35,560 nt of DNA from contig JAKLGV010000028.1 in assembly GCA_022710585.1 (NCBI GenBank), forward strand, positions 1 to 35,560. The letters run 5' to 3'. Origin of the DNA: Deltaproteobacteria bacterium. Its GTDB lineage: Bacteria; Desulfobacterota; Syntrophia; Syntrophales; Smithellaceae. Made by a program: the position numbers and the translations under genes. Shown in pieces: positions 8,770 to 16,416 of the stretch (position 1 is the first letter of the stretch; the number at the start of each line of letters is the position of its first letter). Under the pieces are notes generated by a model. That model worked only from the letters and a program-made list of their open reading frames with translations, was not told the origin of the DNA and searched no databases.

Positions 8770-9357
8770 GTGATAAAAGGTGGCGGTCCAGAAGATCAGT
8801 TATTTGATGAAAATGGGAAGATGGCTTTGATTAATCGAGGAGAAGAATTTTACAATGAAGCCGGTTTTCGAAAGGGAACAGCCCGGATACCGGGTCGAAA
8901 ACCTACGCCGGATGGCATGTCAGTAGATCGCACCAGAAAGACAAAAACATATTATGAAGACAAGAGACCTTCAGAGTGGGAAAATAATAGTTGGCGATCT
9001 CACCCGAAGGATAAAATGGGAGTAATAAAGGATCCCATACAAAAAGAACGCGCTGCCGCAATAAAAGATTTAAATGAAGGCAATATTACAAAAGCAGAAG
9101 CAGATGCTCGAATCGTTATAGCAGAGCACGATGATCACTTCCTGAAGAGGGGAACTCGTTGGAAAGATCCTGACGGAGTGCCAGCAGAAGGTTTTAAGGA
9201 TAAACTTGGCATTCGTATGCCTGATTCTTCTCCGCCACCGGCACTGACTTCTGAAAGAGTAGAAGCTTTTATTAAATATTTAAAGGAAACCGGTCGCAAT
9301 CCCGAAGTTTTTCGTGAAAACGGCATTGTGTTCATTAGATACGATATTAAGAAGTAG
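8770..9357 (+). CDS. Hypothetical basic protein upstream of the TOTE helicase
   Basis: 195 residues, not recognised. The GTG at 8770 is chosen because AAAGGAGGT (8756-8764) sits five bases before it; an ATG at 8734 in the same frame would place that ribosome site inside the gene. The sequence is hydrophilic and rich in Lys/Arg/Asp/Glu, with a proline-rich patch (PDSSPPPAL, ~157-165) and no signal or membrane segment. DHFLKRGTRWKDP and a tryptophan-containing central stretch recall C-terminal modules of polymorphic toxins, but no catalytic motif can be assigned. It ends 60 bp before the TOTE-type gene on the same strand and is AT-richer than aat, so it may be part of the same acquired module. 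Confidence 0.65.
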   Translation: MIKGGGPEDQLFDENGKMALINRGEEFYNEAGFRKGTARIPGRKPTPDGMSVDRTRKTKTYYEDKRPSEWENNSWRSHPKDKMGVIKDPIQKERAAAIKDLNEGNITKAEADARIVIAEHDDHFLKRGTRWKDPDGVPAEGFKDKLGIRMPDSSPPPALTSERVEAFIKYLKETGRNPEVFRENGIVFIRYDIKK

Positions 9358-9417
9358 GTTACGAAAATAGGGAAATTCAAGAATGAAACAGGTTACAAAA
9401 AGCATTCAGTAAATTTG

Positions 9418-12315
9418 ATGAATTTAGAAGATCTTCTGCAAAAATATCTTTCTCTGGCGGCTGAAAATGAATCTCTGAGAAAAGAAAACGAACGGCTCAG
9501 AGAAAAGTTACGCGACATTCTTTCATCTCATGATTCAGAATTCGCAGCACATCCCCAAACGGCAGAAATTGCTGTACAATCAGAAGTCTATATTCCGGCA
9601 TCAACACCGATACTTGAAATTCAGCCGCAGGAAAAAATCAAATTGTTCACATCGCTCTTCGCGGGCAGGGACGACGTATATGCCAAAAGATGGCAAAACA
9701 AAAAAGGGGAATCGGGGTATACACCTGTTTGCCGTAATGAATGGAGAACAAGCATTTGTCATAAACCACGAATCAAATGTTCCAAATGTACACATCGCGA
9801 GTATGATATATTGACGGATCAGGTCATCGAGGACCACCTGCGCGGAAAAGTTGTTTTGGGCATATACGCACTACTCCCTGATGAAACCTGCCGCTTTCTG
9901 GCCATCGACTTTGATAAAGAAGGGTGGCGACGTGACATCGCCACCCTTCGATCGATTTGTTCATCCTTCGAGATCCCTGTTGCCGTGGAACGTTCCCGTT
10001 CAGGCAACGGAGCGCATGTCTGGTTCTTTTTTGAAAGTCCGATTGCTGCTTCCGCGGCTCGAAAATTCGGATCTGCATTGATCACCCACGCCATGAACAA
10101 AAATCATGGAATTCCCTTCACGTCCTATGACCGGTTATTTCCAAATCAGGATACTCTGCCCAAAGGCGGGCTGGGTAATTTGATTGCGCTACCGCTTCAG
10201 AAACAAGCGCGTGATAACTGTAACAGCGTCTTCATTGATGAGAATTTCGAGCCATACAACCATCAGTGGGAATATTTATCCGCGATTTCAAGCATATCCG
10301 AAGAAACCGTTGTGTCTCTTACGATGCGGTTGTGTGGACCGGATGAACTTGGCGATTTAAGAAGAGATGATGAAGAAATCGAAAAGCCATGGGAGCAAAA
10401 GCGTCAAGTGCGTCTCACAGCGCAGGATTTTCCAAGTGCATTAACATTGGTCAGAGCCAACATGATCTTTATTCCTAAAGCAGGCATTTCGCCAAAAGGC
10501 TTGAACGCATTGAAAAGGTTGGCGGCGTTTAAAAATCCGGATTTCTATAAAACTCAGGCCATGAGATTGTCAACTTATGGGAAGCCAAGAATTATTTCCT
10601 GTTGTGATGAAACAGATGATTATTTGTGCCTGCCCCGGGGATGCGAACCTGAAATGCTGTCTCTGTTGGCGGATACGGGTGTTAAAGCAGTCTGTCTTGA
10701 TAAAACCCAAAAAGGAAGAATGATTGAAGTGGAGTTCAAGGGAAGGCTTCTGAATGAACAACAGGAAGCCATTGAAGAAATGTTAAAGCATGATTCAGGC
10801 GTTCTTTCAGCAACCACGGCGTTCGGGAAAACGGTTATAGCGGCAAAGATTATAGCGGAACGCAAGGTCAATACACTGATTCTTGTTCACAGGCAGCAAC
10901 TTCTGGAACAATGGAACGACCGGTTGGAAGATTTTCTCAATATCAACGAAGTCCTGCCGCCGCTGGAAAAAAAACGTGGACGCAAAAAAGTTCAACACGT
11001 GGTTGGCCTGATTGGCGCAGGCAAAAACAAACCCGGCGGTATTGTGGATATAGCGATTATGCAGTCTTTAAACCGAAACGGTGATGTGAAGCAGATTGTG
11101 AAAGATTACGGTATGGTCATTGTGGATGAATGTCATCATGTGCCCGCTTTCAGTTTTGAAGAAATCCTCAAGTCTGTTTCGGCAAAGTATGTTTATGGAC
11201 TGACGGCGACGCCGTCCAGACAAGACGGCCATCATCCCATCATCTTTATGTATTGCGGCCCTGTCCGGTATCGTGTGGACGCCAAAAAGCAGGCCGGCTT
11301 GCGTCCTTTCGAACATTACGTTATTCCGCGATTTACCGGTTTCCGGTCAGCGTTGGAAACAGAGCAAAAAGATGCAGCCATTCAGGAATTGTATTCCGAA
11401 ATTGCATCGAATGATTGGAGAAATCGCTTGATCGCCGATGACGTCGTTAAAAGTCATGCGCAAGGCAGAAATGTTCTTTTGCTGACTGAAAGAACCGCGC
11501 ATGTTGAGGCGCTGGCAGAAATACTGCAAGGAAGCATTCCCGATTTGATTTCGCTGACCGGCGGCGCCAGTGGTAAAGAGAAGAAAACAGCGTTTTTGAA
11601 AATAAAAGAAATGCCTTCAGAGAAGCCGTTGACTTTGCTGGCAACGGGGAAATATATTGGCGAAGGCTTTGACGAACCCAGGCTTGATACACTGTTTCTG
11701 GTTATGCCGATTTCCTGGAAGGGAACCGTTCAACAGTATGCGGGACGTCTGCACCGTCTTTTTGACGGTAAAGAAAACGTTCAAATCTATGATTATGTGG
11801 ACAGTCAGGTTCGGGTGTTTTCAAAAATGTATCATAAAAGGCTGGCGGGTTATGCGTCGCTGGGTTGCAAAGTGAAAGCAGATGACGTTCCGGACCGTTC
11901 CATAAATATTATTTTTGATCATGGGAATTTCCTGCCGGTTTATGAAAATGATTTGGCCTGCGCTGAAAGAGAAATAGTCATCGTCAGTCCCTTTGCGACT
12001 AAAAGAAGAATTCAGCAGGCAATACAGCATGTCAGCGCCGCTTTGCAGAAGCAGGTCCACATTACAATCATCACACGTCCTGCTACGGATTACAAAAACG
12101 GGATAACGTTTCATGACCAATTTTCTGCAATGGCATCCATGGGTGCGCAAATCATTTTCAAATCCGGCATCCATCAGAAGTTCGCGATTATTGACCGGCG
12201 AATTGTCTGGTACGGCAGCATTAATCTACTGGGATACGGCCGTTCCGAAGAAACTCTGATGCGCCTGGAAAGCGCAGGAATTGCCGGCGAGTTGATGAAA
12301 AGCATTAAAAGCTGA
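9418..12315 (+). CDS. TOTE-type primase, SF2 helicase and phospholipase D fusion protein
   Basis: 965 residues with four parts. First, a coiled coil (~1-40). Second, an archaeo-eukaryotic primase domain of the TOTE conflict-system type (~75-290): DVYAKRW, cysteines C105, C114, C121 and C124 as a likely zinc site, catalytic D164-F-D166, H200 in RSGNGAHVW, and YDRLFPNQDTLPKGGLGNLIALPLQ. Third, a superfamily 2 helicase (~440-810): Walker A TAFGKT with K471, D570-ECHH, LTATPSR, and a C-terminal lobe with QQYAGRLHR. Fourth, a single phospholipase D motif (H919-x-K921, D, then GSIN). Family knowledge links such proteins to mobile elements and conflict systems; an anti-phage role here is inference. 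An in-frame TTG at 9415 precedes the ATG, and no strong ribosome site is seen. Confidence 0.9.
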   Translation: MNLEDLLQKYLSLAAENESLRKENERLREKLRDILSSHDSEFAAHPQTAEIAVQSEVYIPASTPILEIQPQEKIKLFTSLFAGRDDVYAKRWQNKKGESGYTPVCRNEWRTSICHKPRIKCSKCTHREYDILTDQVIEDHLRGKVVLGIYALLPDETCRFLAIDFDKEGWRRDIATLRSICSSFEIPVAVERSRSGNGAHVWFFFESPIAASAARKFGSALITHAMNKNHGIPFTSYDRLFPNQDTLPKGGLGNLIALPLQKQARDNCNSVFIDENFEPYNHQWEYLSAISSISEETVVSLTMRLCGPDELGDLRRDDEEIEKPWEQKRQVRLTAQDFPSALTLVRANMIFIPKAGISPKGLNALKRLAAFKNPDFYKTQAMRLSTYGKPRIISCCDETDDYLCLPRGCEPEMLSLLADTGVKAVCLDKTQKGRMIEVEFKGRLLNEQQEAIEEMLKHDSGVLSATTAFGKTVIAAKIIAERKVNTLILVHRQQLLEQWNDRLEDFLNINEVLPPLEKKRGRKKVQHVVGLIGAGKNKPGGIVDIAIMQSLNRNGDVKQIVKDYGMVIVDECHHVPAFSFEEILKSVSAKYVYGLTATPSRQDGHHPIIFMYCGPVRYRVDAKKQAGLRPFEHYVIPRFTGFRSALETEQKDAAIQELYSEIASNDWRNRLIADDVVKSHAQGRNVLLLTERTAHVEALAEILQGSIPDLISLTGGASGKEKKTAFLKIKEMPSEKPLTLLATGKYIGEGFDEPRLDTLFLVMPISWKGTVQQYAGRLHRLFDGKENVQIYDYVDSQVRVFSKMYHKRLAGYASLGCKVKADDVPDRSINIIFDHGNFLPVYENDLACAEREIVIVSPFATKRRIQQAIQHVSAALQKQVHITIITRPATDYKNGITFHDQFSAMASMGAQIIFKSGIHQKFAIIDRRIVWYGSINLLGYGRSEETLMRLESAGIAGELMKSIKS

Positions 12316-12433
12316 AAGGTGCAAAACCGCTCTGCCGCCGTTCATGGTGCTGGGATTAACGCCGTTGGGTATACGTTGAACAAACCTTATTTCAACACCC
12401 GCGTTCACTTCTGTGCTCTTCCCGATATTCGAA

Positions 12434-13060
12434 TTAATTGCATTCTTCGCTAAATGCAGAAACTGCCTGGCTTATGTTTTGCTTAATATTGTCCCAGTTG
12501 ACATCGCGAAGCATCACGGGCGGAGGTTCTCCGTCGGCATCGTCAAAATAAATTAAGCTTTTTAGAATATGCAGCATATTATACTTGATGCCAGTATATT
12601 TCTTTTCAAAGAAATCAATGAGCTCGGTCAGTGTGTATTTTTTTAACAATTCATAAATATCAATGAAATCTTTTCTACTACCGCGCGAAGATATGGCGTC
12701 CAGTTTCATCGCGGCGATATCTCTTTCGTCCGCCAGCATCAGGCCATCGAATTTTACCGGCGGAAAAAGCAGATCATAATTGTAATAGAAAAAACTTACC
12801 ATGACATGATCAATAGTCGCATGCAGCGTGCCGTCCGCCTCACCCAATAAAACAATCTCACCGATTTGGGAGAGTTGTCTTTTTAAATCTGCTGTTGAAA
12901 AGTCTTCGGGAGAAAAGAAATCAAGATCAATGGACTTTCTGTGTCCGAATTGTACGGCAAGAGCTGTTCCTCCGGCCAGATAAAAATGGCCGACAATACC
13001 CGTCTTTGCTATCTTGTCCCAAACGCGTTTTGTTTGTTCGTCAATCGCTTCTTGATGCAT
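12434..13060 (-). CDS. AbiEii-type nucleotidyltransferase toxin
   Basis: 208 residues of the nucleotidyl transferase AbiEii/AbiGii toxin family. The nucleotidyltransferase motifs are visible: LAGGTALAVQFGHRKSIDLDFF (G-G-T followed by D-x-D) near residues 28-49, and ERDIAAMKLDAISSRGSRKDFIDIYEL near ~112-138, with the conserved Lys and Asp. Characterised relatives transfer nucleotides to tRNA or other acceptors and block growth. It overlaps the upstream DUF6922-like gene by 52 nt, and GAAGGTGAAG precedes the ATG, which suggests coupled translation. It points toward the TOTE gene (convergent, 118-bp gap), so it is a separate unit in the same island. A companion AbiEi antitoxin is absent. Confidence 0.88.
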   Translation of the reverse strand: MHQEAIDEQTKRVWDKIAKTGIVGHFYLAGGTALAVQFGHRKSIDLDFFSPEDFSTADLKRQLSQIGEIVLLGEADGTLHATIDHVMVSFFYYNYDLLFPPVKFDGLMLADERDIAAMKLDAISSRGSRKDFIDIYELLKKYTLTELIDFFEKKYTGIKYNMLHILKSLIYFDDADGEPPPVMLRDVNWDNIKQNISQAVSAFSEECN

Positions 13061-13305
13061 TCTTCACCTTCATGAATTCGAAAGAAAAAACGCCAGAAAT
13101 TCCGTGATTTATTATCCAATTGGTCAGCATTGAAAAGAAAAATATTCCGAACGCTATCATACCCGTAAGAGGATAATGCCCAGCGCAGATCATCCAAATC
13201 GCCGAATTGCAGGATTCGCTTCACGATAAATTGCTTGTGAGCTTTTTTATCCATTCGGGCGAGGTTAACATCCCAGAATAATTCCTGTTTTTCTAATGTT
13301 TCCAT
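13009..13305 (-). CDS. DUF6922-like partner of the AbiEii-type toxin
   Basis: 98 residues. The pattern ELFWDVNLARMDKKAHKQFIVKRILQFGDLDDLRWALSSYG resembles small DUF6922-type proteins that I recall immediately upstream of AbiEii-type toxins: an aromatic FWD, a conserved G-D-x-x-D-x-x-W and a following FWRFFF helix. The overlap with the toxin start fits a toxin-antitoxin or toxin-regulator pair, but the antitoxin role is inferred from position. No DNA-binding helix-turn-helix is evident. The last ~15 residues are encoded within the overlap and may be unimportant. Cytoplasmic. Confidence 0.7.
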   Translation of the reverse strand: METLEKQELFWDVNLARMDKKAHKQFIVKRILQFGDLDDLRWALSSYGYDSVRNIFLFNADQLDNKSRNFWRFFFRIHEGEECIKKRLTNKQNAFGTR

Positions 13306-13411
13306 AAAGTTAAACTATCATATCCCGATGTAAATGGCAACGTTTTACTGCATTGATTTTTTATTACGACTGAACAGTCCGCAAGAACCTGGAAAAGTTC
13401 TTCATTAACAA

Positions 13412-13453
13412 AACTGCCATCTTTGATTCAGTGATACATCAAAGATGGCAGTT
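13412..13453 (-). terminator. Strong intrinsic terminator of the exported-protein operon
   Basis: The arms AACTGCCATCTTTGA (13412-13426) and TCAAAGATGGCAGTT (13439-13453) are perfect 15-bp complements around a 12-nt loop. On the minus strand the hairpin is followed by TTTGTT, so it reads best as the end of the minus-strand operon whose last gene stops at 13519. On the plus strand no U-rich tail follows. Confidence 0.75.
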
Positions 13454-13518
13454 CGTTTGCGCGTGAGGATGTAGGATGGATATCGCTTTCGTGGATCAAG
13501 TTATATCGATATCAATCC

Positions 13519-13719
13519 TTACCGGTGTCCGTGGTGAGGACCCCGCTGGCCTCCGTAGCTGTCATAGTGTCCGCCCCTGTCGTAACCGCCGTGTCCACCA
13601 TGTCCGCCGTGACCTCCGTGCCCGTGAGGGCCATAGGGAGCGTACCACCAGGGCCAGCACCCGCCGATCATTACCAGCATCATGATCACGGTTATTGTCA
13701 GTATTATATTTTTTTTCAT
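13519..13719 (-). CDS. Small Gly/His-rich lipoprotein
   Basis: 66 residues. A lipoprotein signal (MKKNIILTITVIMMLVMIGGC, lipobox I-G-G-C with Cys21) leaves a mature peptide of about 46 residues, dominated by a tandem HGG repeat (about residues 32-44) plus PHHGHR at the end, with Trp and Tyr near the lipid. The histidine density suggests metal binding, but this is inference. It is the last gene of the operon that starts at 16218, 45 bp after the previous gene and preceded by AAGGAGTGAG. Low complexity makes homology assignment weak. Confidence 0.75.
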   Translation of the reverse strand: MKKNIILTITVIMMLVMIGGCWPWWYAPYGPHGHGGHGGHGGHGGYDRGGHYDSYGGQRGPHHGHR

Positions 13720-13764
13720 TTCTCACTCCTTAATGTCAGCCAGTTTTAAGTTTCTTTAAATGTT

Positions 13765-14361
13765 TCACCGGTTATGAGCGGGGCCCGGGACCGGTCCCAC
13801 ACCCGGAACGTAATGACTCCCACCCTGTTGTGGCCCGGGTCTGTGATCGGGACGCGGCTTTGCTTTTCTCCGGTCATCTCTGTAGGGCTGGGCCTGTCGT
13901 TTGTGCAATCCCTGAACACCCCAGTCCTGTTTTTCCCAACGCCGGTCTCTTTTCCAGCCGTCCCAGTTCCTTTGAAGGTCGCGCTGCGGTATCGGTCTGG
14001 GTTCCCAGCGATATCCTTTCCAATGACGATTCCGGTAATCATTTCTCCACTGTGGAGGAATGCTTCTGTGAAAATATGGTGTCTGGGGATAAAAAGCCCA
14101 GCCCCGGTCATAATGGCGTGAACGGTACCAGCGGCCATCCCAGGGACGCCACCACCATCCGCCATAGAAGAATATTTCTTCCTGTAAATCCGGAACCGCG
14201 TAAACATCTGTTTCCGGTATGACAACCAGTTCGGGCGGCGCCGGAAAGATCAACGGCGGCGGCAGCGGGATATTGATATGAACGCTCACCCCGGCCATAG
14301 CCGAAGCCGGCACAAAAACCACCAGTGTTAAGAATAACATTTTATAGACTAACTTTTTCAT
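13765..14361 (-). CDS. Exported Trp/Arg/Pro-rich protein, function unknown
   Basis: 198 residues with a Sec signal peptide (1-24, cleavage likely after AMA). Then come a Pro-rich strand region (LPLPPPLIFPAPPELVV-like, ~31-50), VYAVPDLQEEIFFYGGWWWRPWDGRWYRS (~54-82), and an Arg/Trp-rich section with PQWRNDYRNRHWKGYRWEPRP. The C-terminal ~60 residues are basic, Pro/Gln-rich and probably disordered. The core recalls a family of uncharacterised exported proteins common in Geobacter- and Syntrophus-like bacteria. AGGAGGT lies six bases before the ATG. It is the fifth gene of the operon. Periplasmic or envelope-associated; no enzymatic motif is seen. Confidence 0.8.
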   Translation of the reverse strand: MKKLVYKMLFLTLVVFVPASAMAGVSVHINIPLPPPLIFPAPPELVVIPETDVYAVPDLQEEIFFYGGWWWRPWDGRWYRSRHYDRGWAFYPQTPYFHRSIPPQWRNDYRNRHWKGYRWEPRPIPQRDLQRNWDGWKRDRRWEKQDWGVQGLHKRQAQPYRDDRRKAKPRPDHRPGPQQGGSHYVPGVGPVPGPAHNR

Positions 14362-14445
14362 CGTGTGACCTCCTTGTTTGGTTTAATAATTTATACATTA
14401 ATTTTTCCCGCGCGTCCGTTTATCTCGCTCTTAAAAATACCGACA

Positions 14446-14832
14446 TCATCCGGCATCGTTCAATGCTTGATTGCTCCCCCATGGAATCTGATAGCCGTTA
14501 ATCCAGATCTCTGTTATGGCCTCCTGCGGAACGTCAATCCAGCCAAAGAATTTATCTCCCGGTCTGAAATCAATGGTTGTAACCGCTGCAGGAAATGCGG
14601 CATCGCTTGTCACAACAATGACTTCCGGAATGGCCGTTATGCCGAACACAGCGAATTTGATCACCGGTCCCTTCGGTCCCGATACCGCTTGCGGGAACAC
14701 CAATATTTTCCCTTCAGCCCCGCGGACTTCGATCATTTGATTTGCTTTCATTTCAGGATCGTCCTGGGCCTGGGCAATCAGCGGCAATGCCGCTGCGAAG
14801 CCAATGATTAATGTAAGCAAAAAGCGTTTCAT
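14446..14832 (-). CDS. Small exported protein, function unknown
   Basis: 128 residues. It has a clear Sec signal peptide (MKRFLLTLIIGFAAALPLIAQAQ, cleavage after about residue 22), then a ~105-residue mature domain with alternating hydrophobic residues that predicts a beta-sandwich (KILVFPQAV, VIKFAVFGI, EVIVVTSDA). No cysteines and no catalytic signature. AGGAGG lies seven bases before the ATG. It sits between the Asp/His-rich lipoprotein and the Trp-rich exported protein in the same operon. Periplasmic by signal peptide. I do not recognise the family. Confidence 0.78.
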   Translation of the reverse strand: MKRFLLTLIIGFAAALPLIAQAQDDPEMKANQMIEVRGAEGKILVFPQAVSGPKGPVIKFAVFGITAIPEVIVVTSDAAFPAAVTTIDFRPGDKFFGWIDVPQEAITEIWINGYQIPWGSNQALNDAG

Positions 14833-14868
14833 GTTTAACCTCCTGATGTTTTTGTGTGTTGCGTTATC

Positions 14869-15183
14869 CTAATCACAAACGGGCTCAAATCTGTTGGTAT
14901 GTGTTTCGCAGCCCCTGATGTTGTCCCCCCACGTAAACGTTTCAGCAAACCCGTCGCAATAATACCAGTACGTGCGGGTGTGATAGTCGTAGGAATCATA
15001 CCGGTTGATTTCGTCCGGATCGCCGCTGATGTCTTGACGGTCCTGCATTTCTCTGCCGCATTCGCTGTAATAATCGTCGTCATCATCGTGATGATGGTGA
15101 TAATAGTCATCACGGCAGCCGGTCATGCTCAACGAGAGCATGGCGATTAATCCCAGGATCGTCATGATTATGCTTTTTCTCAT
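14869..15183 (-). CDS. Asp/His/Tyr-rich lipoprotein
   Basis: 104 residues from the ATG at 15183; an earlier in-frame ATG at 15198 would place the ribosome site GGAGGG inside the gene. The lipobox is SMTGC (Cys ~23). Right after it comes DDYYHHHHDDDDDYYSECG, an unusually dense acidic and histidine cluster. The remainder has five further cysteines (SECGRE, WYYCDG, IRGCET, PVCD and the lipid Cys apart) that could form disulphides. The cluster suggests divalent metal binding, by inference. Third gene of the operon; a GC-rich hairpin lies in the gap separating it from the upstream beta-barrel gene. Confidence 0.78.
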   Translation of the reverse strand: MRKSIIMTILGLIAMLSLSMTGCRDDYYHHHHDDDDDYYSECGREMQDRQDISGDPDEINRYDSYDYHTRTYWYYCDGFAETFTWGDNIRGCETHTNRFEPVCD

Positions 15184-15216
15184 TATTTTACCCTCCATTT
15201 TTTAATTTTGACGCCC

Positions 15217-15243
15217 GCCGGAGGAGGATGAACCGCCTCCGGC
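15217..15243. other. GC-rich hairpin between operon genes
   Basis: GCCGGAGG (15217-15224) and CCTCCGGC (15236-15243) form an 8-bp perfect stem with an 11-nt loop in the gap between the barrel gene and the Asp/His-rich lipoprotein gene. No U tract follows in either direction, so it more likely protects mRNA ends or gives partial attenuation than full termination. Confidence 0.45.
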
Positions 15244-15268
15244 TTTGGGGAATGTCACGTCAAATCAG

Positions 15269-15898
15269 CTATAAGTTAAATCTGAATCCGCAGTACACAT
15301 TATGGCTGTCCAAGTCCGCCTCTATGCCGTCGAAATCTGGTTCTTCCGTAGCAAAATACCGGTACTTTAAATCAATCGTGAAATGCGGATTGATCTGAAA
15401 CGCCAGACCGGCGCCCACCTGATACGCCATAACGGTATCATCATAATCTTCATAAAAGACATCGTTGAGTTCAACAGTCGCCATGCCCATGCCGGCGGTC
15501 AGATACGGCGTCACCGGTGAAGGATTGACAAAATCCAGATAGACGTTGCCCAGGAAAGAATAGGCTGACATATCGCCGGACGAAACTTTATCCGAGTAGT
15601 ATTCATCATAATCGTAATCATAGCCTTTGATTTTATCGACATCGTTCATCTGGTAGCCCAGTTCGCCTTCGATTCTGAACATGCCGAAGTTGAATCCGGC
15701 GGCAAAACCGGACGCGAAGCCGGGATCAAATTCCAGCGTTGCCGTGTCTGACCAGTCCTTGAGATCGCTGTCCTGCAATGCAGACATTCCCAGTTGACCG
15801 CTGAAATACGGTCCGGGGGCATGAACATAACTGAAGGCAGCGCCCGGAAGGGTTAGCAGCATCAACAGCCCGACAATCACCGAAAAAGTTTTTTTCAT
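15269..15898 (-). CDS. Outer-membrane beta-barrel protein (OmpA/OMP_b-brl type)
   Basis: 209 residues from the ATG at 15898, which follows AAGGAGG; the frame extends 17 codons further upstream without support. Signal peptide 1-22 (cleavage near AAFS-Y). The mature protein shows alternating-residue strands typical of an eight-stranded barrel: GPYFSGQLGMS, FAAGFNFGMFRIEGELGYQ, SFLGNVYLDF, PYLTAGMGMATVEL, AYQVGAGLAFQI, FTIDLKYRYF, HNVYCGFRFNL. The loops are very acidic and Tyr-rich (YDYDYDEYYSD, FYEDYDDT). Proteins of this class are structural or binding barrels rather than enzymes. Second gene of the operon, 47 bp after the first. Confidence 0.85.
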   Translation of the reverse strand: MKKTFSVIVGLLMLLTLPGAAFSYVHAPGPYFSGQLGMSALQDSDLKDWSDTATLEFDPGFASGFAAGFNFGMFRIEGELGYQMNDVDKIKGYDYDYDEYYSDKVSSGDMSAYSFLGNVYLDFVNPSPVTPYLTAGMGMATVELNDVFYEDYDDTVMAYQVGAGLAFQINPHFTIDLKYRYFATEEPDFDGIEADLDSHNVYCGFRFNL

Positions 15899-15945
15899 TT
15901 TTAATCCTCCTTCTTTTAAATGGTTTAAGTTAAGCATCTTGGCTA

Positions 15946-16218
15946 TCAATCCGCCAGCCAGCAGTTGTAATCTACCAGCCCGAATTGCTTTAAGACCTCC
16001 ATTATATAATTTCCCAGCATCGTTTCCTTTAATTTATAATCCTTAACCCGCGAGGTAATCACAATCGCCAGATCTCCGGGAATGGACTCATGAATGTAAA
16101 AATCCGTTTCCGATAAACCGCGCTCCCTGGCCATTTCGCAAAATTTATTCATACAACTCACGGCATCCGCTTTAAGAGGATTGGATGTCCTCAATGTGAT
16201 CATCTCCAGCCGCTTCAT
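15946..16218 (-). CDS. Small conserved cytosolic protein heading the exported-protein operon
   Basis: 90 residues, no signal peptide. The sequence (MITLRTSNP.. start, FYIHESIPGDLAIVITS in the middle, LGNYIMEVLKQFGLVDYNCWL at the end) has alternating strand and helix character and recalls a ferredoxin-like alpha/beta fold as in small ABM/Dabb-type proteins, but I cannot assign it. It is the first gene behind the sigma-54 promoter at 16255-16270, with GAAGGAAAA before the ATG, and it is divergent from the activator gene. Being the only cytosolic product of the operon, it might be regulatory or sensory; that is inference. Confidence 0.75.
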   Translation of the reverse strand: MKRLEMITLRTSNPLKADAVSCMNKFCEMARERGLSETDFYIHESIPGDLAIVITSRVKDYKLKETMLGNYIMEVLKQFGLVDYNCWLAD

Positions 16219-16254
16219 ATTTTCCTTCTCCCAGCCCGTTTATTTATTTCCTAT

Positions 16255-16270
16255 TGCCGGAAGTATGCCA
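16255..16270 (-). promoter_or_regulatory. Candidate sigma-54 promoter of the exported-protein operon
   Basis: On the minus strand the sequence is TGGCATACTTCCGGCA. It carries GG at -24 and GC at -12 with exactly the spacing of the sigma-54 consensus TGGCAC-N5-TTGCA. The predicted transcription start is near 16243, about 25 nt before the ATG at 16218. A divergent sigma-54 activator gene and a repeated site 55-90 bp upstream strengthen the case. The -12 box deviates (CGGCA for TTGCA). Confidence 0.6.
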
Positions 16271-16325
16271 AAATATAAAATCAAATAAATACAGCAACTT
16301 AGAATATATTAATCCTAAAAGTGTT

Positions 16326-16358
16326 TTATTGCGCATAAAATAAGTATCTTATTGCGCA
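16326..16358. promoter_or_regulatory. Repeated TTATTGCGCA site, candidate activator binding sites
   Basis: TTATTGCGCA occurs twice in direct orientation, at 16326-16335 and 16349-16358, 23 bp apart or about two helical turns. Each contains the palindrome TGCGCA. They lie 56-88 bp upstream of the sigma-54 -24 box and just before the activator gene, the usual place for enhancer sites of a sigma-54 activator, and could also mediate autoregulation. Confidence 0.5.
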
Positions 16359-16416
16359 CTTTATATGGTAAAGTATTCAATAAGACATATTTGTGCGTTC
16401 ATGCGTGGGGGGCAAG

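Noticed and set aside
13597..13625. Tandem GGHGGH-coding repeat as a possible CRISPR or minisatellite
   Set aside because: The short 9-bp periodicity encodes Gly-Gly-His in a good lipoprotein frame, and there are no spacers.
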